Positions 11,398 to 23,312 of a DNA stretch of 64,000 nucleotides are shown piece by piece. The notes under the pieces were generated by a model. It was not told the DNA's origin. It saw nothing but the letters and a program-made list of their open reading frames with translations, and ran no database searches. Source of the DNA: Beroe forskalii (lineage: Eukaryota; Ctenophora; Nuda; Beroida; Beroidae); the NCBI GenBank assembly GCA_011033025.1, contig WFMF01000633.1, positions 21,519 to 85,518 on the forward strand. Reading direction: 5' to 3'. Every line of letters starts with the position of its first letter. Position 1 is the first letter of the stretch. A program made the translations under genes and the position numbers.

Positions 11398-12832
11398 AGG
11401 TATTTAGAGCGCTCCGGAATAATGTACACTTAATGAAGTAATAAGAACTGCGTCGCTTAATAACTGCATTTTTGATTAGCACTAATTAAGTGCGCACTGT
11501 TTAAAATTGCGTTCTCACAACGTTTTGTTCAGTTGAAACATCACACCAATCTCGTGTAGTTTTGAGGTGTGCAAAGCTGGTGCATAACACGATAGATTAT
11601 CAATTGGTTAATTGTGGACGCGTTGGGAAATCGACGTCCAGGCAAAAAGTGTTTTTGATCGCGTCCTTTCAAACAACGATCTCTGCAAGGATGTTAACGT
11701 TCTCATACGATACATAGTTCTGTGAAAGAAATTTCCTTGTGTTTAAAAAACATGAAAATTTTCCAATGAATTTGATTATTTTAGTACTTTCATACTTTTG
11801 TTATTTTCAAATTACTATGATTTAAAATGCTTTACATTCCATACCTACTTATTAGGGCTCAGTGACCTTGCTAAAGCATATAAACCGGTAATCAGAATGG
11901 CCGGAAATCGTATCATTAAATTAAGCGTGGATTGTGGACAATGGTGACATGCCACTGAGCAGCCAAAATTTGGTGTAAAAAGGTAATATACATTGAGTTT
12001 TCCACGTGATCTCCACGTGATCTTATAAACTCTATATTAAGACTTCCTGTGATAAGATATTTCCTTGGGTTTGAACATGATTTTTAATTGCGTAATGAGG
12101 CATTCAATTTCTTTCACAATTATTAAAGCGTTTTCAATCTCATGTGACGCAGGGAAGCGAAAATGCTTGCAAATTTCTTCCCATTTAATAAAGGCATTTC
12201 ATTTAATTCTGAAAGATCGAAAGGAAATAAAGAGCAATTACTCAATTAGGTGGTTTAATGTATTTGGGAGTTTGGGGATCCCCCCCCCCTATCATGAGGG
12301 CCCTCTTTGTAGAATTTTATCCCCGTATATATGCTGCAAATTAAGAAAATGTCTAAAACGGAAATCATTTCCACATGGTAAGTTGATATTAACGTCAACT
12401 ATCTATAATATCTTCCTTGACCTTGGTTCTTAGAAATATCTAGAAATATACCGCTATTTATTAAACTTTCTAGTGCCAATTAAATTGCTATTCCAAGACT
12501 TGAATCCTTTTAGCTTTTAAGTTCGGGATAAAAAGATGGCATTTTGATACCTCTGTTCAGGTGTCCAGCATTTGCAGCAAATTCTGTCTGGTATTTTGAA
12601 TTAAGATATTGATCAATAATCCATTAACCCCCACGACTTGTGCAACCGTTAGTCATCAACCGTTTATCACGTCTTGAAATTTAAACATTATGATTCCCAG
12701 TCTTAGATTAATTTATCGATGCTATCGGACCGCATCCTACGTAAATTCATGATTATTCATCTTGATAATATAACTTGATAATGCTTATTGCATGGAATAG
12801 CATTCAATACCAGCTTCTAAATTGATTCCATA

Positions 12833-13952
12833 TAGGGTAGAGCGGGGTAACTTTGAACACGGGGTAACTTTTGAACAGCTTGGGGTAACTTTGAATTTTC
12901 CTGGGGTAACTTTTGAACAGCAAATAAATCAATTCGATTTGCTTCCATATCACTTCCCTTATTTCATACATTCAACAATTAATGGGATTTTAGAACAATT
13001 CTGCCACCCATAAAAGTCATTTGGTTTCATTATTGCTTGTTCTGAGCAATTTCATGGAAAAGTCCTTCAAATCGATTTTTTCGGCTATAAGTTCAGATTT
13101 GGTAATATTAAGCCTACTTTCATAATCAATTGTACGTACACTTTTTGTCAGATTATATCTTGCATCAGTAATGTGTTTTTGTTTAAATTTGAGACTTTGT
13201 TTGATTTTTATTTTAGATATTTTCATGCAGGCAATTTCCTACTTATGCTTTTATGGATTTGATTTTAAAAGGCCTTGATCCACCTCAAATTTGTCCGGGC
13301 ATCAATGATGGGGCTTTATTTTTTGTAATAATTCAGTAGATACATGTTGAAAGTTGGCCTTGGCTAGCCAAATCATAATCTAGAGGACCTCATGCAAAAT
13401 TGTATCTGGAAAAAAAAATATTAGCGGGGTAACTTTGAACACTTTCCAAAAGTGGTCAAATCTCATTGCCCAAAGGAAGTTTTTGTAAGAATGGCATATA
13501 AGAAGCATCATTAGCATGTTTTAAATCCAATTTAGCATAATTCGAAGCAAAAAGCACAAAAAATTTTTTGGGGTAACTTTGAACAACACTTTTGAATGGG
13601 CGTGGCCATGGTTTCACCATCTGAATTGATGAAATGAATTATGTGGTAATGAACTTTTCATTGACCCAGAATTTGTCCAAAACATAAAAAATCTATATCC
13701 AGGAGGCTTCTAATTGGTTTAATTGGGTGTTCAAAGTTACCCCAGGGCCGGGTAACTTTGAACAACTTTGTTGCAAATTTGATCACGTGATCACGGCTCT
13801 GTTAGTACAAACTGACACATCTCACATACCAGGTTTATTAGCCAGGGCCCCTAATGGTTATAAGAACACACGAACTTTTTGGCATGTGTTCTATTTTCAG
13901 AGGGCAGTTAGAAAAACTGAAAAATCGTTCAAAGTTACCCCGCTCTACCCTA
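12833..13952. mobile_element. Non-autonomous DNA transposon with 26-bp terminal inverted repeats
   Basis: The 1120-bp insert starts TAGGGTAGAGCGGGGTAACT (continuing TTGAAC) and ends with the exact reverse complement, closing CCCCGCTCTACCCTA. CATA stands immediately outside both ends, a possible 4-bp target duplication; TA is an alternative reading. The motif GGGGTAACTTTGAAC recurs inside (near 12844, 12862, 12901, 13427, 13570, 13743 and inverted near 13728), a typical subterminal binding-site pattern. No transposase frame is visible. Confidence 0.85.
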
Positions 13953-14064
13953 CATATTCAACCATGAGCCAAATGCTTGAAATGGACCAAAACGACAAGA
14001 TTTATCGATGCGCACTTCGGGGGACTTTGTAAATCCCCATTTCTCACGTGTTCCACTCTCGCAG

Positions 14065-14204
14065 GTTGCTGGATGAAGTGCACCTCATCGGAGTGGATGG
14101 GAACCTCCACTCGGCCGAGTGGGCCAAGATGCACCTCATATTCTTTGTCTTTGGCACCATGCCAGACTTCATGCGGAATCTACGAGATCTCGTCCAAATG
14201 GTTT
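14065..14204 (+). CDS. Internal coding exon, copy 2 of the duplicated exon
   Basis: Same acceptor and the same 45 residues as 1920-2055. The changed codons are GAC/GAT, TTC/TTT, ACG/ACC, TTT/TTC, AGG/CGG, AAC/AAT and CTC/CTA, all synonymous. Here the bases after VQM read GTTTGTTTGT, so a donor is possible at 14201 or, as in copy 1, at 14205. The exon begins with one base that completes a codon, which matches the two-base overhang of the exon ending at 9108, so it may be the fourth exon of the NT-C2-like gene. That join is inferred from phase alone. No further exon was found before the minus-strand gene at 14772. Confidence 0.6.
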
Positions 14205-14771
14205 GTTTGTTTTTATATACATTCCACAGTACAGATAGGCTGCAATCGGCTGCAAGCCATGTCTCTACAGTAAGTAGGTGAAGTATGTAGAAAGGGAAAA
14301 GGTACACAGTTATTATAATGCTAATTCTCTAATTGATTAACATGCTCCAATGGCTGTAAAAATAAAAAAGCTTGTTTAGAATATATAATACTGAATGATA
14401 AGTTTTTAGCATTTTCCACTCAAAGATAATGTATAGTGATAGTGATGCATTGCACTCAAAACATAATATGTTAACTTTTACATGATGGCAACAGCAGGCT
14501 GCTGTCGTGTTCATTTTTCTCAACAACCTTCTGCAGTCTCTAATCCGGTCTGATCGTATCTGACCCTTTTGTTTCTTATAAACCGACAATAGTAATAATA
14601 ATGGGTCATATTTTTTAAACAAAATTTCATTCTTAATTGTAGCTAGTAAAGTAGTAAGTTAAACATTGAAAATTAATCTCTAATACTAATAGATAGAATA
14701 GATACTTATTCCTCAATCAAAATATTTTTCTTTGCAAATATCTAGTGACGCTCTGCACCTGATGACTATAG

Positions 14772-15473
14772 TTAGAAGATAAGATCCCATCCATGCATTA
14801 GATACGTTCCGATGTTCATCGCCGGGGACCTAAGACTAACACCTAACCCGAACAAGTGAAATGCTGCAAAAAGCATAGCAAGCGTAGAAAACATGTCCAC
14901 AGGGCTTGGCGCATTGCACAAGTCACCAGAACACACAGTGAGTTTTCCGTTCATTTCACAGTCCTTGACATCGATAGGAAGGTCTAGTGTGGAGAGGGCA
15001 GTTGTCAGCACTTCACACGCAGACGGTGTGTTGTCAGGGCATCCTCTGTAGGTGTAGGAATGTCGTGCAGAGTTTGCCTCAGTGTAGTGTAACTCCAAGC
15101 AATTGCTCCCCTCGCATTCAGCAGTTTCACAGGTCGCCCCTTTGCTCAGTGAAGTGGAAGGGCTTGGAGGGTTGCCAGAGAGGGAAATAGGGGAGAGGAG
15201 GGTTGAGATGGTCCCTGTGGATAAGTCTGTGCTTTCCAGGCAGCTGTAACAGGACACAAACTGCTTATCTCCGTGAAATTGAGGTTTTGTCACTCAGTGA
15301 TTGGTTAGAATTTATCAGTATGGAATAAATAAGATTGATATCTGATGCAGCCCTAATAAAAGGACTTGAAAAGTCATAAGATATCCTCACAATACAAAAT
15401 CGTATAAGATATTTGTTCCGAACTCTCCGTGCACTTGAGCCAACGCCAAAGTGGATAAAGCCAAGAACAGCAT
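14772..15473 (-). CDS. Ly6/uPAR (three-finger) domain protein, secreted or membrane-anchored
   Basis: Two exons on the minus strand. Exon 1 (15435-15473) encodes MLFLALSTLALAQ, a signal peptide. Exon 2 (14772-15260) begins FVSCYSCLES and holds cysteines in the order CYSC, CETAEC, NC, GC, AC, DC and ends in VCSGDLCN, the hallmark C-x(n)-C-N close of three-finger Ly6/uPAR domains. After it comes a hydrophobic stretch (MFSTLAMLFAAFHLFGLGV), fit for a GPI-anchor signal or a membrane helix. A hydrophilic tail follows to the stop, which is unusual for a GPI signal. The predicted protein is about 175 residues. The donor of exon 1 (CAA|GTGCAC) is weak, and other joins (for example a GTGAGG donor about 40 bases on) are possible, so the intron edges are less sure than the domain. 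Confidence 0.7.
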
Positions 15474-16679
15474 TTTTCTGTAATTCAACCCTTTTGACCT
15501 CCTTCTCTGTGCAAGAGCAGTAAAATTAATGGACGAAAGTAAAATGATAGCATCAATTACGTTCAGTATAACTTATAAATATGAAATGAGATATCAGATA
15601 ATTTGTGATCTAGATAACGAAGTTGCTGCTTCAATGGGATTTAAAAACCCTCTGACGTAAGACGTTTTCAAATTTCATCGGTATCAATGATACATAGAAA
15701 CTTGCCTAGACCCTCGTCCTTCGGGCTGGGGGTCAAAACCGAATAAATCCCTCGGGCTGCGCCCTCCGGAAGTAATAAGTATCCCGAGATAAACCCGATA
15801 GGCGCGTACCTATGTATTTGATAAGTTGTTCACTAATCTCTGTTATCATATAACGAAGGGGAGTGTGTTATCAATAATTGTATCACGAGGAGTTAGCTGA
15901 GTGGAACAGTTGTCCATAACACACGATATACGAGTTATCTCAATATCTCATTGTATCATATCACCCGACACATCACACAACAGTACTCCATTCCACCTGG
16001 GTCTGATGACCCTCGTCCGAATTCAACGATTCTAAAGATTTTCGAGTGCTCCTTCATAAAATCAAGTTTGATTTAAAGCTTTTGTACTGTAGTTGCGCCA
16101 CTATACAATAGGTATTTAAAGGAGAAATATATCGATATTCGATCATTAAGCCAATAAAAGAAATAAAGAGGATGAAAATTTAAAAAAAACAACAACACCG
16201 GATTTGGCATAGCTTTTAGTGAGGAAGACTTGGACGAAATGAGGCAGGGGGCTATCACCCCCAAGTCAGTAACATAGTATTACAAGCTGAAGCAACTACA
16301 ATAAATGGAAAGCAAGTGAAGAAACGGCAAGAATTTCTCTAGTAGGTCGTTGGCGAGCACTTTTAATTCCTCTCTCCCTGTACTACACATACTACGTACA
16401 TGAGACACACGGTGTGATGGTGTAATATTACAAGCAATATATTATTATCAGGTTCCCTCACTCTTCACGTACATAATATGCAGACTTATACATTGCTCAT
16501 CGTATGATACCTCATCGGCCTTGCTTTAGCCGGCCTTTCCTAACCGGCCGTCCGAGAAAAAATTGAATCATTTTTGAAACATTTTAATAATTGGCCCCAT
16601 GAAAAAAAAATCAAGCATTTAACCGGTGCCACTTTTACCGGCCCTTTCGACGAAAAATCCCAAAGTTACTTTTATCGGG
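15474..16679. other. Gap, no gene seen
   Basis: About 15645-15700 shares a short repeat with 37815-37860 (aaaccctctgacg, then ttttcatcg, then atacatagacactt with small changes). A GC-rich patch at 15713-15775 has inverted short motifs. TTAGCTGAGTGG near 15892 resembles a Pol III A box but no B box follows at tRNA spacing. No exon is supported. Confidence 0.4.
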
Positions 16680-16792
16680 TTTTAATCGTCCGGGATGTAT
16701 GCATTAATCAGTGCAATTAACATTGACACCGATAGACACTATTTATAAGCCATGAGCCAATTAAGCTGAAATGGACCAAAACCCCTACAGTA
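16680..16792 (+). repeat. Third, decayed fragment of the segmental duplication
   Basis: Two blocks match copy 1 at 1756-1850: cgtccggga with tgcattaatcagtgcaat, and catgagccaattaagc with gaaatggaccaaaacc. The first block is missing from copy 2, where the transposon at 12833 sits, so this fragment descends from a copy like copy 1 or from an older ancestor. Confidence 0.65.
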
Positions 16793-19550
16793 AAACTGCA
16801 GGATTTTGTTGGTATGGTTGAATAGACAAATGGTTGAATTAACAAATACGGGCCAATAAAGCAATAAGGTAGGAATAGGAATATTGCGTTTCCTATCTTC
16901 ATCATGTTATGCGTAACTCATGTAATTCATGCCATGTTCACGTAAATCACCAAATCTGAATGCCAAATTAACTTTTGACAACTCGAACCTCAAATTTTTT
17001 GGACATGATATGTCCCTCAAACATGAACACAACTATCAAATATCAGATTTCACAGAAAGTCAGATAATAATGGAAATTGGACTAATTTTTGGCGATCCGA
17101 TCGGCCTTTCCACACAAAATGCTGACGTCTGCTAACCCTCATCAATGCAAATAAAATCGCAAATGTAGGGATTGTATTGAGAAAAGGAGAAAGAAAACAA
17201 GAAAGTTAACAAGAAATGGCTGAGACGGCCTATTCTGAGAACAAATTTAATAATTATCTAATTAAGTGATAATGATCACTCGCCAAATATATATGCCATG
17301 TTGACCTTTCAATTTATTATTTCTCCTGATGTATGTAGTGCAAATCGTCCTATGCTGCAAGCTGCACTTTAGCATGTACAAGTTAAAACGAGTGACTTTT
17401 TCAACAAAAACAAATTCAAGACTGTTCTTTGTTTATCACAGTACGCAAAACGGATTGTAATAAAGGGCTCGTATTGCTGCACAATAAATGATGATGACTT
17501 CATTTCTAACAAATTAACAAAAGGTACCTACATCCTACAACAACTGCCGTACAATTCCACAGTCCACATCTAATATTTCATCCCCTCCTTAATTAGATTA
17601 TTACCAATTATTGTCTCTGCAGAGAAAAGACTTTTCCCATACCTTATAATCATATCAATGGTTTATTTGGCGGTTTCCTAGGGGCACAAAGTGCTCAAAA
17701 CGTTTCCGGGATTCACCATTGATGTTCTGCGTTTCACTTTGATTATATTATGAAGGCAAAGAAAAGACTACACTGTTCGGCATACATAATATGAAAGCAA
17801 AGAAAAGAGTACAATTAATTATAAGGTTCTCTCACTTTTCTTATACATATTATGGGCATGACGTCATGAGTATGATGTGGGCTCGGCATTCCTTTCTTTT
17901 TGTATTCTTGTCTACGAACAACATGGATTGTTCCATGATCAGATTACAGCACTACTGTGGATTAGAGCTGAAAATACTTTGCAATGCACAGTTCTGGGGA
18001 CTCAAGTTCTACTCACAGTACAATAGGTCATCGTATCATTTCACCGCATATTATGCAAATCATCTAAACTCGCCTTCGCCTCGTTCGATGTGCACTAATA
18101 CTAGTACCAATGCTGTCCTATAAGTTCTTATCATACACATAACCTTATAACGCATACACACGGCGCTAAAAGTGATCTGTGATTTGTGATAGAACTCGCT
18201 GAACCGATTGCGAAGGGTATCGGAAGGTTGGGAGTTCCGATCATCATGTGTGACCTCGGCGACCACACCCACTTTTACCGTGGGAATCTTTATTGTGCCA
18301 TTCATATTAGTATTTTATCTCCATAGAATAAATTTAATGTTCTAATATTAGGATATTAGATAATATGTTTCATGTCATTTTATTTTCATTTAATCTTATG
18401 ATGTACAAATAATCTTATAATGTACAAAATATTGAGGTATATTGAGTTTTTGGGTGCTGTACACACATTTCATTACCCCGAGACATGACAGGCTCCTTCA
18501 AAAGAATACCTCTAAGGCTGCTGTTCGTTTGTGTCTGCAAAATGGCACTTTATTGAGTTTAAATAATACGTCCAAAACATTTATTATTTGAGTTGACACC
18601 GACTCTAGTTTTTACCTAGTCCTTAGTCTAGAAGATAATTAAAAAGATAAGAATTAGAAGTACGGATGGAAAATATAAGGTGAATCGTCCTGTAGTCAGC
18701 CAAAAAAAACTAGGTTGGTTATCGGTAATTCATTTTTTGACATGGGATCCTTACTCCTTTTTAGCTTTTGAAAGAGATTATAAATTCAAAGTTTACTGTC
18801 AGAATATAAGGCACACTGATCCCGGAATTTGAGGGTGTTTGTGGATGTCTTAGTTACACTCGCAATAATGCCATTTTCAGTACCATGGACCAATTTGTCA
18901 TTTCTACCTGTTACAATCTCACAATTCCATATTTGTACTTGTTTGTGGGCTCTAATAAATTGAACTTTTGTGCCAATGCTTTCTACTGTAGTCTCCTTTC
19001 ACTGTACAGTGAGCACGAATATAAATCATGAGAGTGAGTGTACTATTGAACTCGGCGCATATGAATTGTGCCAGCTCGGTGACGTTACCCAAAATTCAGA
19101 TCTGTAACTGAAAATTGTATTGATATGAATGTCGCCCCCACATTGCAAGAACTGGAAGTGTCAAGGCTGGTCAAGTGTTTCAGTTTCTCTTGCAAGTTTG
19201 TAGCTGTTTCAGTTTCTTTTCTACAAAAAGTCATCGTCGGGTCAGTCCAGAGGGTTTGGGTCACGTTGCCAAGCCGGCACGATTAATAGCGACGATTTTA
19301 ATTTAACTGAGTATGAAGTGTGCCAGCCTTGTCATGGTTTAAAGAATCCATTTGAAGACTTTGAATCGCCCTGTTTTCAAACAGTCTCTGTGTACACTGT
19401 ACGTGCTTTTTCATATTCTCGCTGATCAATTCCTACTCGGCCACTGTTATCACCAAATCATGTTTAAAATTACATACAGTAAAAGTGTAGTAGTAGTAAT
19501 ATGCTTATTGGAGCTGTGCAGTGTAATTATGTTGTCGACAGTACTCGGCA
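16793..19550. other. Gap; one weak candidate frame
   Basis: Mostly non-coding. On the minus strand 18060-18305 an ATG-started frame reads MNGTIKIPTVKVGVVAEVTH, then DDRNSQPSDTLRNRFSEFYH, and looks protein-like at first but ends in low-grade sequence. It has no splice partners and I do not call it a gene. Short blocks near 16430-16500 and 17810-18070 resemble each other (gttccctcactctt against gttctctcactttt). Confidence 0.3.
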
Positions 19551-20036
19551 GAGGAGGAGAAGGAGGAGGAGGAGGAGAAGGAGAAGGAGGAGGAGGAGGA
19601 GGAGGAGGAGGAGGGGGGAGAAGGTGGAGGAGGAGGAGGAGAAGGAGAAGGAGGAGGAGGAGGAGGAGAAGGAGAAGGAGGAGGAGGAGGAGGAGGAGGA
19701 GGAGGAGTAAAGGAGGAGGAGGAGTAAAGGAGGAGGAGGGGGAGGAGGAGGAGGAGGTGGAGGAGGAGGAGTAAAGGAGGAGGAGGAGTAAAGGAGGAGG
19801 AGGAGGAGAAGGAGGAGGAGGAGTAAAGGAGGAAGAGTATGAGGAGGAAGAGGAGGAGGAGTAAAGGAGGAAGAGTAGGAGGAGGAAGAGGAGGAGGAGT
19901 AAAGGAGGAGGAGGAGGAGTAAAGGAGGAGTAAAGGAGGAGGAAGAGGAGGAGGAGGAGAAGGAGGATGGGTAGGAAGAGGAGGAGGAGGAGGAGTAAAG
20001 GAGGAGTAAAGGAGAAGGAGAAGGAGGAGGAGGAAT
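19551..20036. repeat. GGA/GAA purine tract, about 490 bp
   Basis: One strand is almost purely purine: (GGA)n mixed with GAA and TAAAGG units. Open frames through it (poly-Arg, poly-Glu, poly-Ser/Pro) are compositional artefacts. Such mirror-like purine tracts can adopt triplex DNA; that is general knowledge, not shown here. Confidence 0.95.
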
Positions 20037-20550
20037 CCGAGCGCTTCAGGGCTGGTTATTACCCACATTCTCAAAAGCTCATCACTCTACGAGTGTTTAG
20101 AACTGAGTTACGTATGGAAAAGTAGGGGTACCTGATCAAAAAACAAAAAGGACGCTTGAACTCAATCACTAAAGTACACTGCAGTCTCATTACTTGAGGA
20201 GTTGAAAGCCTCATTCATGGATTACGTACCTACACTATCCCGAAAACTCCCTAAATGTACTATACGATATAATGACTTAATGCACCTCCCGATGTAATGA
20301 AAACTCTCAGAGGTCTGTATAGTTGTATGTGCAGCCCGTTGTAAACATGAGTCTTAAATGTTGAATTGTCTTATTTTAAATCGATGAAAATAAATCATTA
20401 ATCATTGATAAGCCATGAACAACAAAAGCACAAATTACAAAAGCACAAATAAATAAAAACAAATTACGATAGTTCTGATCTAAAATGCAAATTCACCCAA
20501 ATTATCGGCAAAACTGATGAACAGATAGCAGCTCAAATTTTTTCAACAAT

Positions 20551-20713
20551 ACATGACTGTCGGCTGTCCTTTATTCAGTTAAATGACTGTCCTTCATTCA
20601 GTTAAATGACTGTCCTTTATTGAAATAAATGCCTGTCATTTACTCAGTTAAATGACTGTCCTTCCTTCAGTTAATTGTTAAATCATAAATGACTATCCAT
20701 TATTCAGTGAAAT
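20551..20713. repeat. Short tandem repeat, about 26-30 bp unit
   Basis: Five to six imperfect copies of aaatgactgtccttcattca, just downstream (in the minus sense) of the stop of the reductase-like gene. It lies in that gene's presumptive 3' region. Confidence 0.8.
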
Positions 20714-20738
20714 GGTCAGCAAAGTAATCAATACAAAG

Positions 20739-23255
20739 TTACAGCTGCTGCACAATATCTCGCTCTACCGCTGTATGATTGACAATCACCCCAGACAATC
20801 TCCTTGCAGCATTGTCAACTTCCTTCCCTCCCGTTCCTTTGAACATCCAGCAGCCTTTCTCCCGACACACCCCTCCTATCACCTTCCCAACTCTGGAGGC
20901 GCCCTGGAAAAACACCCTCGAGCTGGCCGGGATCTCCTGCTTGAAGTTGATCCTCCCCCTCACATGTCGAATAACCGGGGAAGGAACGTCAGACATCCGG
21001 GCCGGCATACCATGCATTCTATCGGTGTTAGACAGTAGGACCCTAAGTCCTACTGTTCTGCGGCCTATGATCTGACTTATGACACGTGACACCCACGCGA
21101 AGAGCTCGGAGTCCCGCGTGCTCCAGAGCACGACCAGTAGCCGACCTCCGACGTAGCGGTGCTGTAACGCGTCTATCAGGTAGTTCACTCCTGATCCGGT
21201 GCCAACCAGCACTACAGCAGGTGTCAGGGTGCCACGGGGCAGTGCCCACGGTATCTCCCCGGAGGTAGGTTGAGTGCAGCTGGATCCAGGGATGCACATT
21301 AGAGGGGACATTATGGGGTGGTCAGAGTGAGCTATCCGGATCAGTTGCGACATTTCGCCATTGAACGGGCCACACACGCTGATCGTTGACTGATCGGATT
21401 TGCAATGATAAAGCCGACTTGTGTGTGAAACTTGGTCGACTTTAGATAGGGCAAGAGGTCGTCGGTTATGGTAGACTCGCATGACAATCCCAGTGTTCCA
21501 TGTTTCGTTAGAAGAGGCTTCGGCGTCGATTTCAAAGGAAATCCTGTTTTGAAAGGCTGTAAAAGCATGTAGGGGCTCAGCGACTGAACTATCGCACAAC
21601 TTGAGGTAGAAGTTAGGTCCAACTGACTTAGAAACGTTATTTTTTGAATTCCACGATATCACCATGTAGTCCTCACCCAGTTTTAGCCGGTTGAATCGTT
21701 CGACGCTCTCCTCAGTAAAATGCAGGACGACCCTCTCTGCCAGCCACAGGAAGAATACCGGGGAGTTGATGATGATGGAATGCGGATGTGAGTGTCTCCT
21801 CACGATGTCAATGAAGACAATGACAGCAGCCACCCTGTGGATGTGGAGGGCAATGTGGAACCTCCTCTTGAACCAGTACTTGCTCAGCGGAATCATCACT
21901 CCCAGAACTATGCTTGTACGTTGTGTAACTGCTTGAAAAGGTATCGTACTTAGAGCATGTACTTTAGGAGCAAGGGAGATTCACATTCATTGAGTTGTAG
22001 GTTCAATTTAGAGTTTAATAGCATCGAAAGTAGAGAGGACCAATGGAAAAACTGGGATGATGGAAGGTAAAGACGGTAGCAGTCCGTCCTAATTAGCAGT
22101 TAACAATCAACACTTTAACAGCAATGAATCTCAATAAATACTTGGAAGTGGGAAAAGCACATCATAGTCAGCTGGGACCTCAGGCCCTCAAACAGGACGT
22201 AAAAACTCTGTTCTAACGCAATCTCTGAATCACTTGTACGTCTAGTTTCTACTTTTTCTAGCTAACTTGTCAAGCCTTAATTATCACAGGGAAGCAAGAG
22301 AATGTCATGTTACGCAGGCTGCTAGGGCCACCGGCCCACAAATATGCTCTAGGAAGTTCAAACTAGGACCTCGACTGAATGTCTGACTGGCTCATTCTAG
22401 CTACTTCTCAAACCCTATATTCAGGCGAGAATTTACAAGACGAAAGTTTACAGAACGTGGGCGTTAACTGCCGTAACTCTTCAGAATAATAGTGTGAGCA
22501 TCGGAGGGAGTCACCGGACTTGATCGTTGCTACATGATTGGTCGATCGACGTTCGGCGAGGCCCGCCGGTGCTCAGGTTAAACGGCTTCAGTCATATTCC
22601 AAATTGACACTATTGAACTTTACGAATCAGTTGTAGGATAGATGGCGCCCTGCTCTGAATAGTTGTAAATCTCAACCAGCTCTTGCAAAACAAACAATAG
22701 TATGATGGTAACAGTATCACGGCTGAGCTTCAGGGAAGGGCACCCTATCCTATTTACAGATCTTCAACATACGTAATCAACTGTCAATTAAGGCCAAAGG
22801 TGAATCAAAGCAAACGTCATTATTGCATACCTGCATACTCATCTCCACCATCCGGAACACGTCATCCACCTGCAGAGTCATCATGCGGGCAGCTGAGTCC
22901 GCGTCCTTGAAGCCTGCCGGAGCCCGCTCGGAGAGCGGGTACTCGAAGTGTCCGGGGACTATCTGGGCTCCGTACCGGTGGAAGAGGCAGGGGAGGAGGA
23001 TACTCCACACGTGTAGCAGCAGGAGGACGCAGAAGAGGACACCGTTCCAGATGTGCAGGCGGAGGTTAGCTTTCACGATGTTGCTGCAGTCTACCAGGTA
23101 GGTGTGTATCCACGATGCTGACAACCAACTCTCCACCGTCTTCAACCGCACCAGAAACAGCAAGTTGAGGGTCACCATTGAATACCGGCCTGAAACACGG
23201 GCTATGATGTCGAATGCTTTAACCGTCCAGGGCCCTTCCAGGAGCTCTATTCTGT
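20739..23255 (-). CDS. Ferric-reductase / NADPH-oxidase-like membrane flavocytochrome, 5' end missing
   Basis: Two exons join in phase on the minus strand: 22839-23255 and 20739-21928 (stop at 20739). The first encodes RIELLEGPWTV and several hydrophobic segments, including LHIWNGVLFCVLLLLHVWSI, in which two His are 13 residues apart, the canonical haem-pair spacing of this superfamily. The second starts with another hydrophobic His-rich segment (RFHIALHIHRVAAVIVFIDI), then an FAD-domain-like region (LHAFTAF in the place of HPFT; ISVCGPFNGE), then an NAD-site-like VVLVGTGSGVNYLIDAL followed by LLVVLWSTRDSELFAWV. The canonical HPF(T/S) and CGP motifs are altered, so activity is uncertain. Joined length is 537 residues. 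A tentative earlier exon with lower edge 23319 (WFPRRKRLFSGEG, strong GTGAGT donor) fits the phase. The large exon uses the inner donor ATGA|GTATGC; using the outer donor would break the frame. Confidence 0.7.
21929..22838 (-). other. Intron of the reductase-like gene
   Basis: Single intron between the two reductase exons. It holds no other recognised feature except the 41-bp repeat at 22795-22835. Confidence 0.6.
22795..22835. repeat. 41-bp direct repeat across a splice donor, copy 1
   Basis: Identical to 23272-23312 over 41 bases (caaaggtgaatcaaagcaaa, then cgtcattattgcatacctgca). On the minus strand it covers the TGCAG|GTATGC donor region and the start of the intron of the reductase-like gene. 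Confidence 0.9.
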
Positions 23256-23271
23256 CTGTACAAAGGTGAAT

Positions 23272-23312
23272 CAAAGGTGAATCAAAGCAAACGTCATTAT
23301 TGCATACCTGCA
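23272..23312. repeat. 41-bp direct repeat across a splice donor, copy 2
   Basis: Lies in the short (about 63-base) intron inferred between the tentative exon at 23319 and the exon at 22839-23255. It makes up most of that intron. An 11-base sub-unit (caaaggtgaat) is itself doubled at 23261-23282. Confidence 0.9.

Larger units (their letters stand above)
9591..14745. repeat. Segmental duplication, copy 2 with two insertions
   Basis: Direct copy of 1-2588, expanded from about 2.6 to 5.2 kb by a fold-back element (9912-11397) and a terminal-inverted-repeat element (12833-13952). Outside the insertions the two copies are very similar, with scattered substitutions and small indels. The copy carries the coding exon 14065-14204. 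Its 3' edge lies about 25 bases from the end of the Ly6-like gene. Confidence 0.9.

Noticed and set aside
12065-12433. 122-codon plus-strand frame
   Set aside because: The homologous part of duplication copy 1 does not keep the frame, and it has no splice or family support.
15880-15960. TTAGCTGAGTGG as a tRNA gene A box
   Set aside because: No B box or acceptor stem at tRNA spacing.
19505-20074. Long poly-Ser/Pro/Leu, poly-Arg and poly-Glu open frames
   Set aside because: Artefact of the GGA/GAA purine tract.
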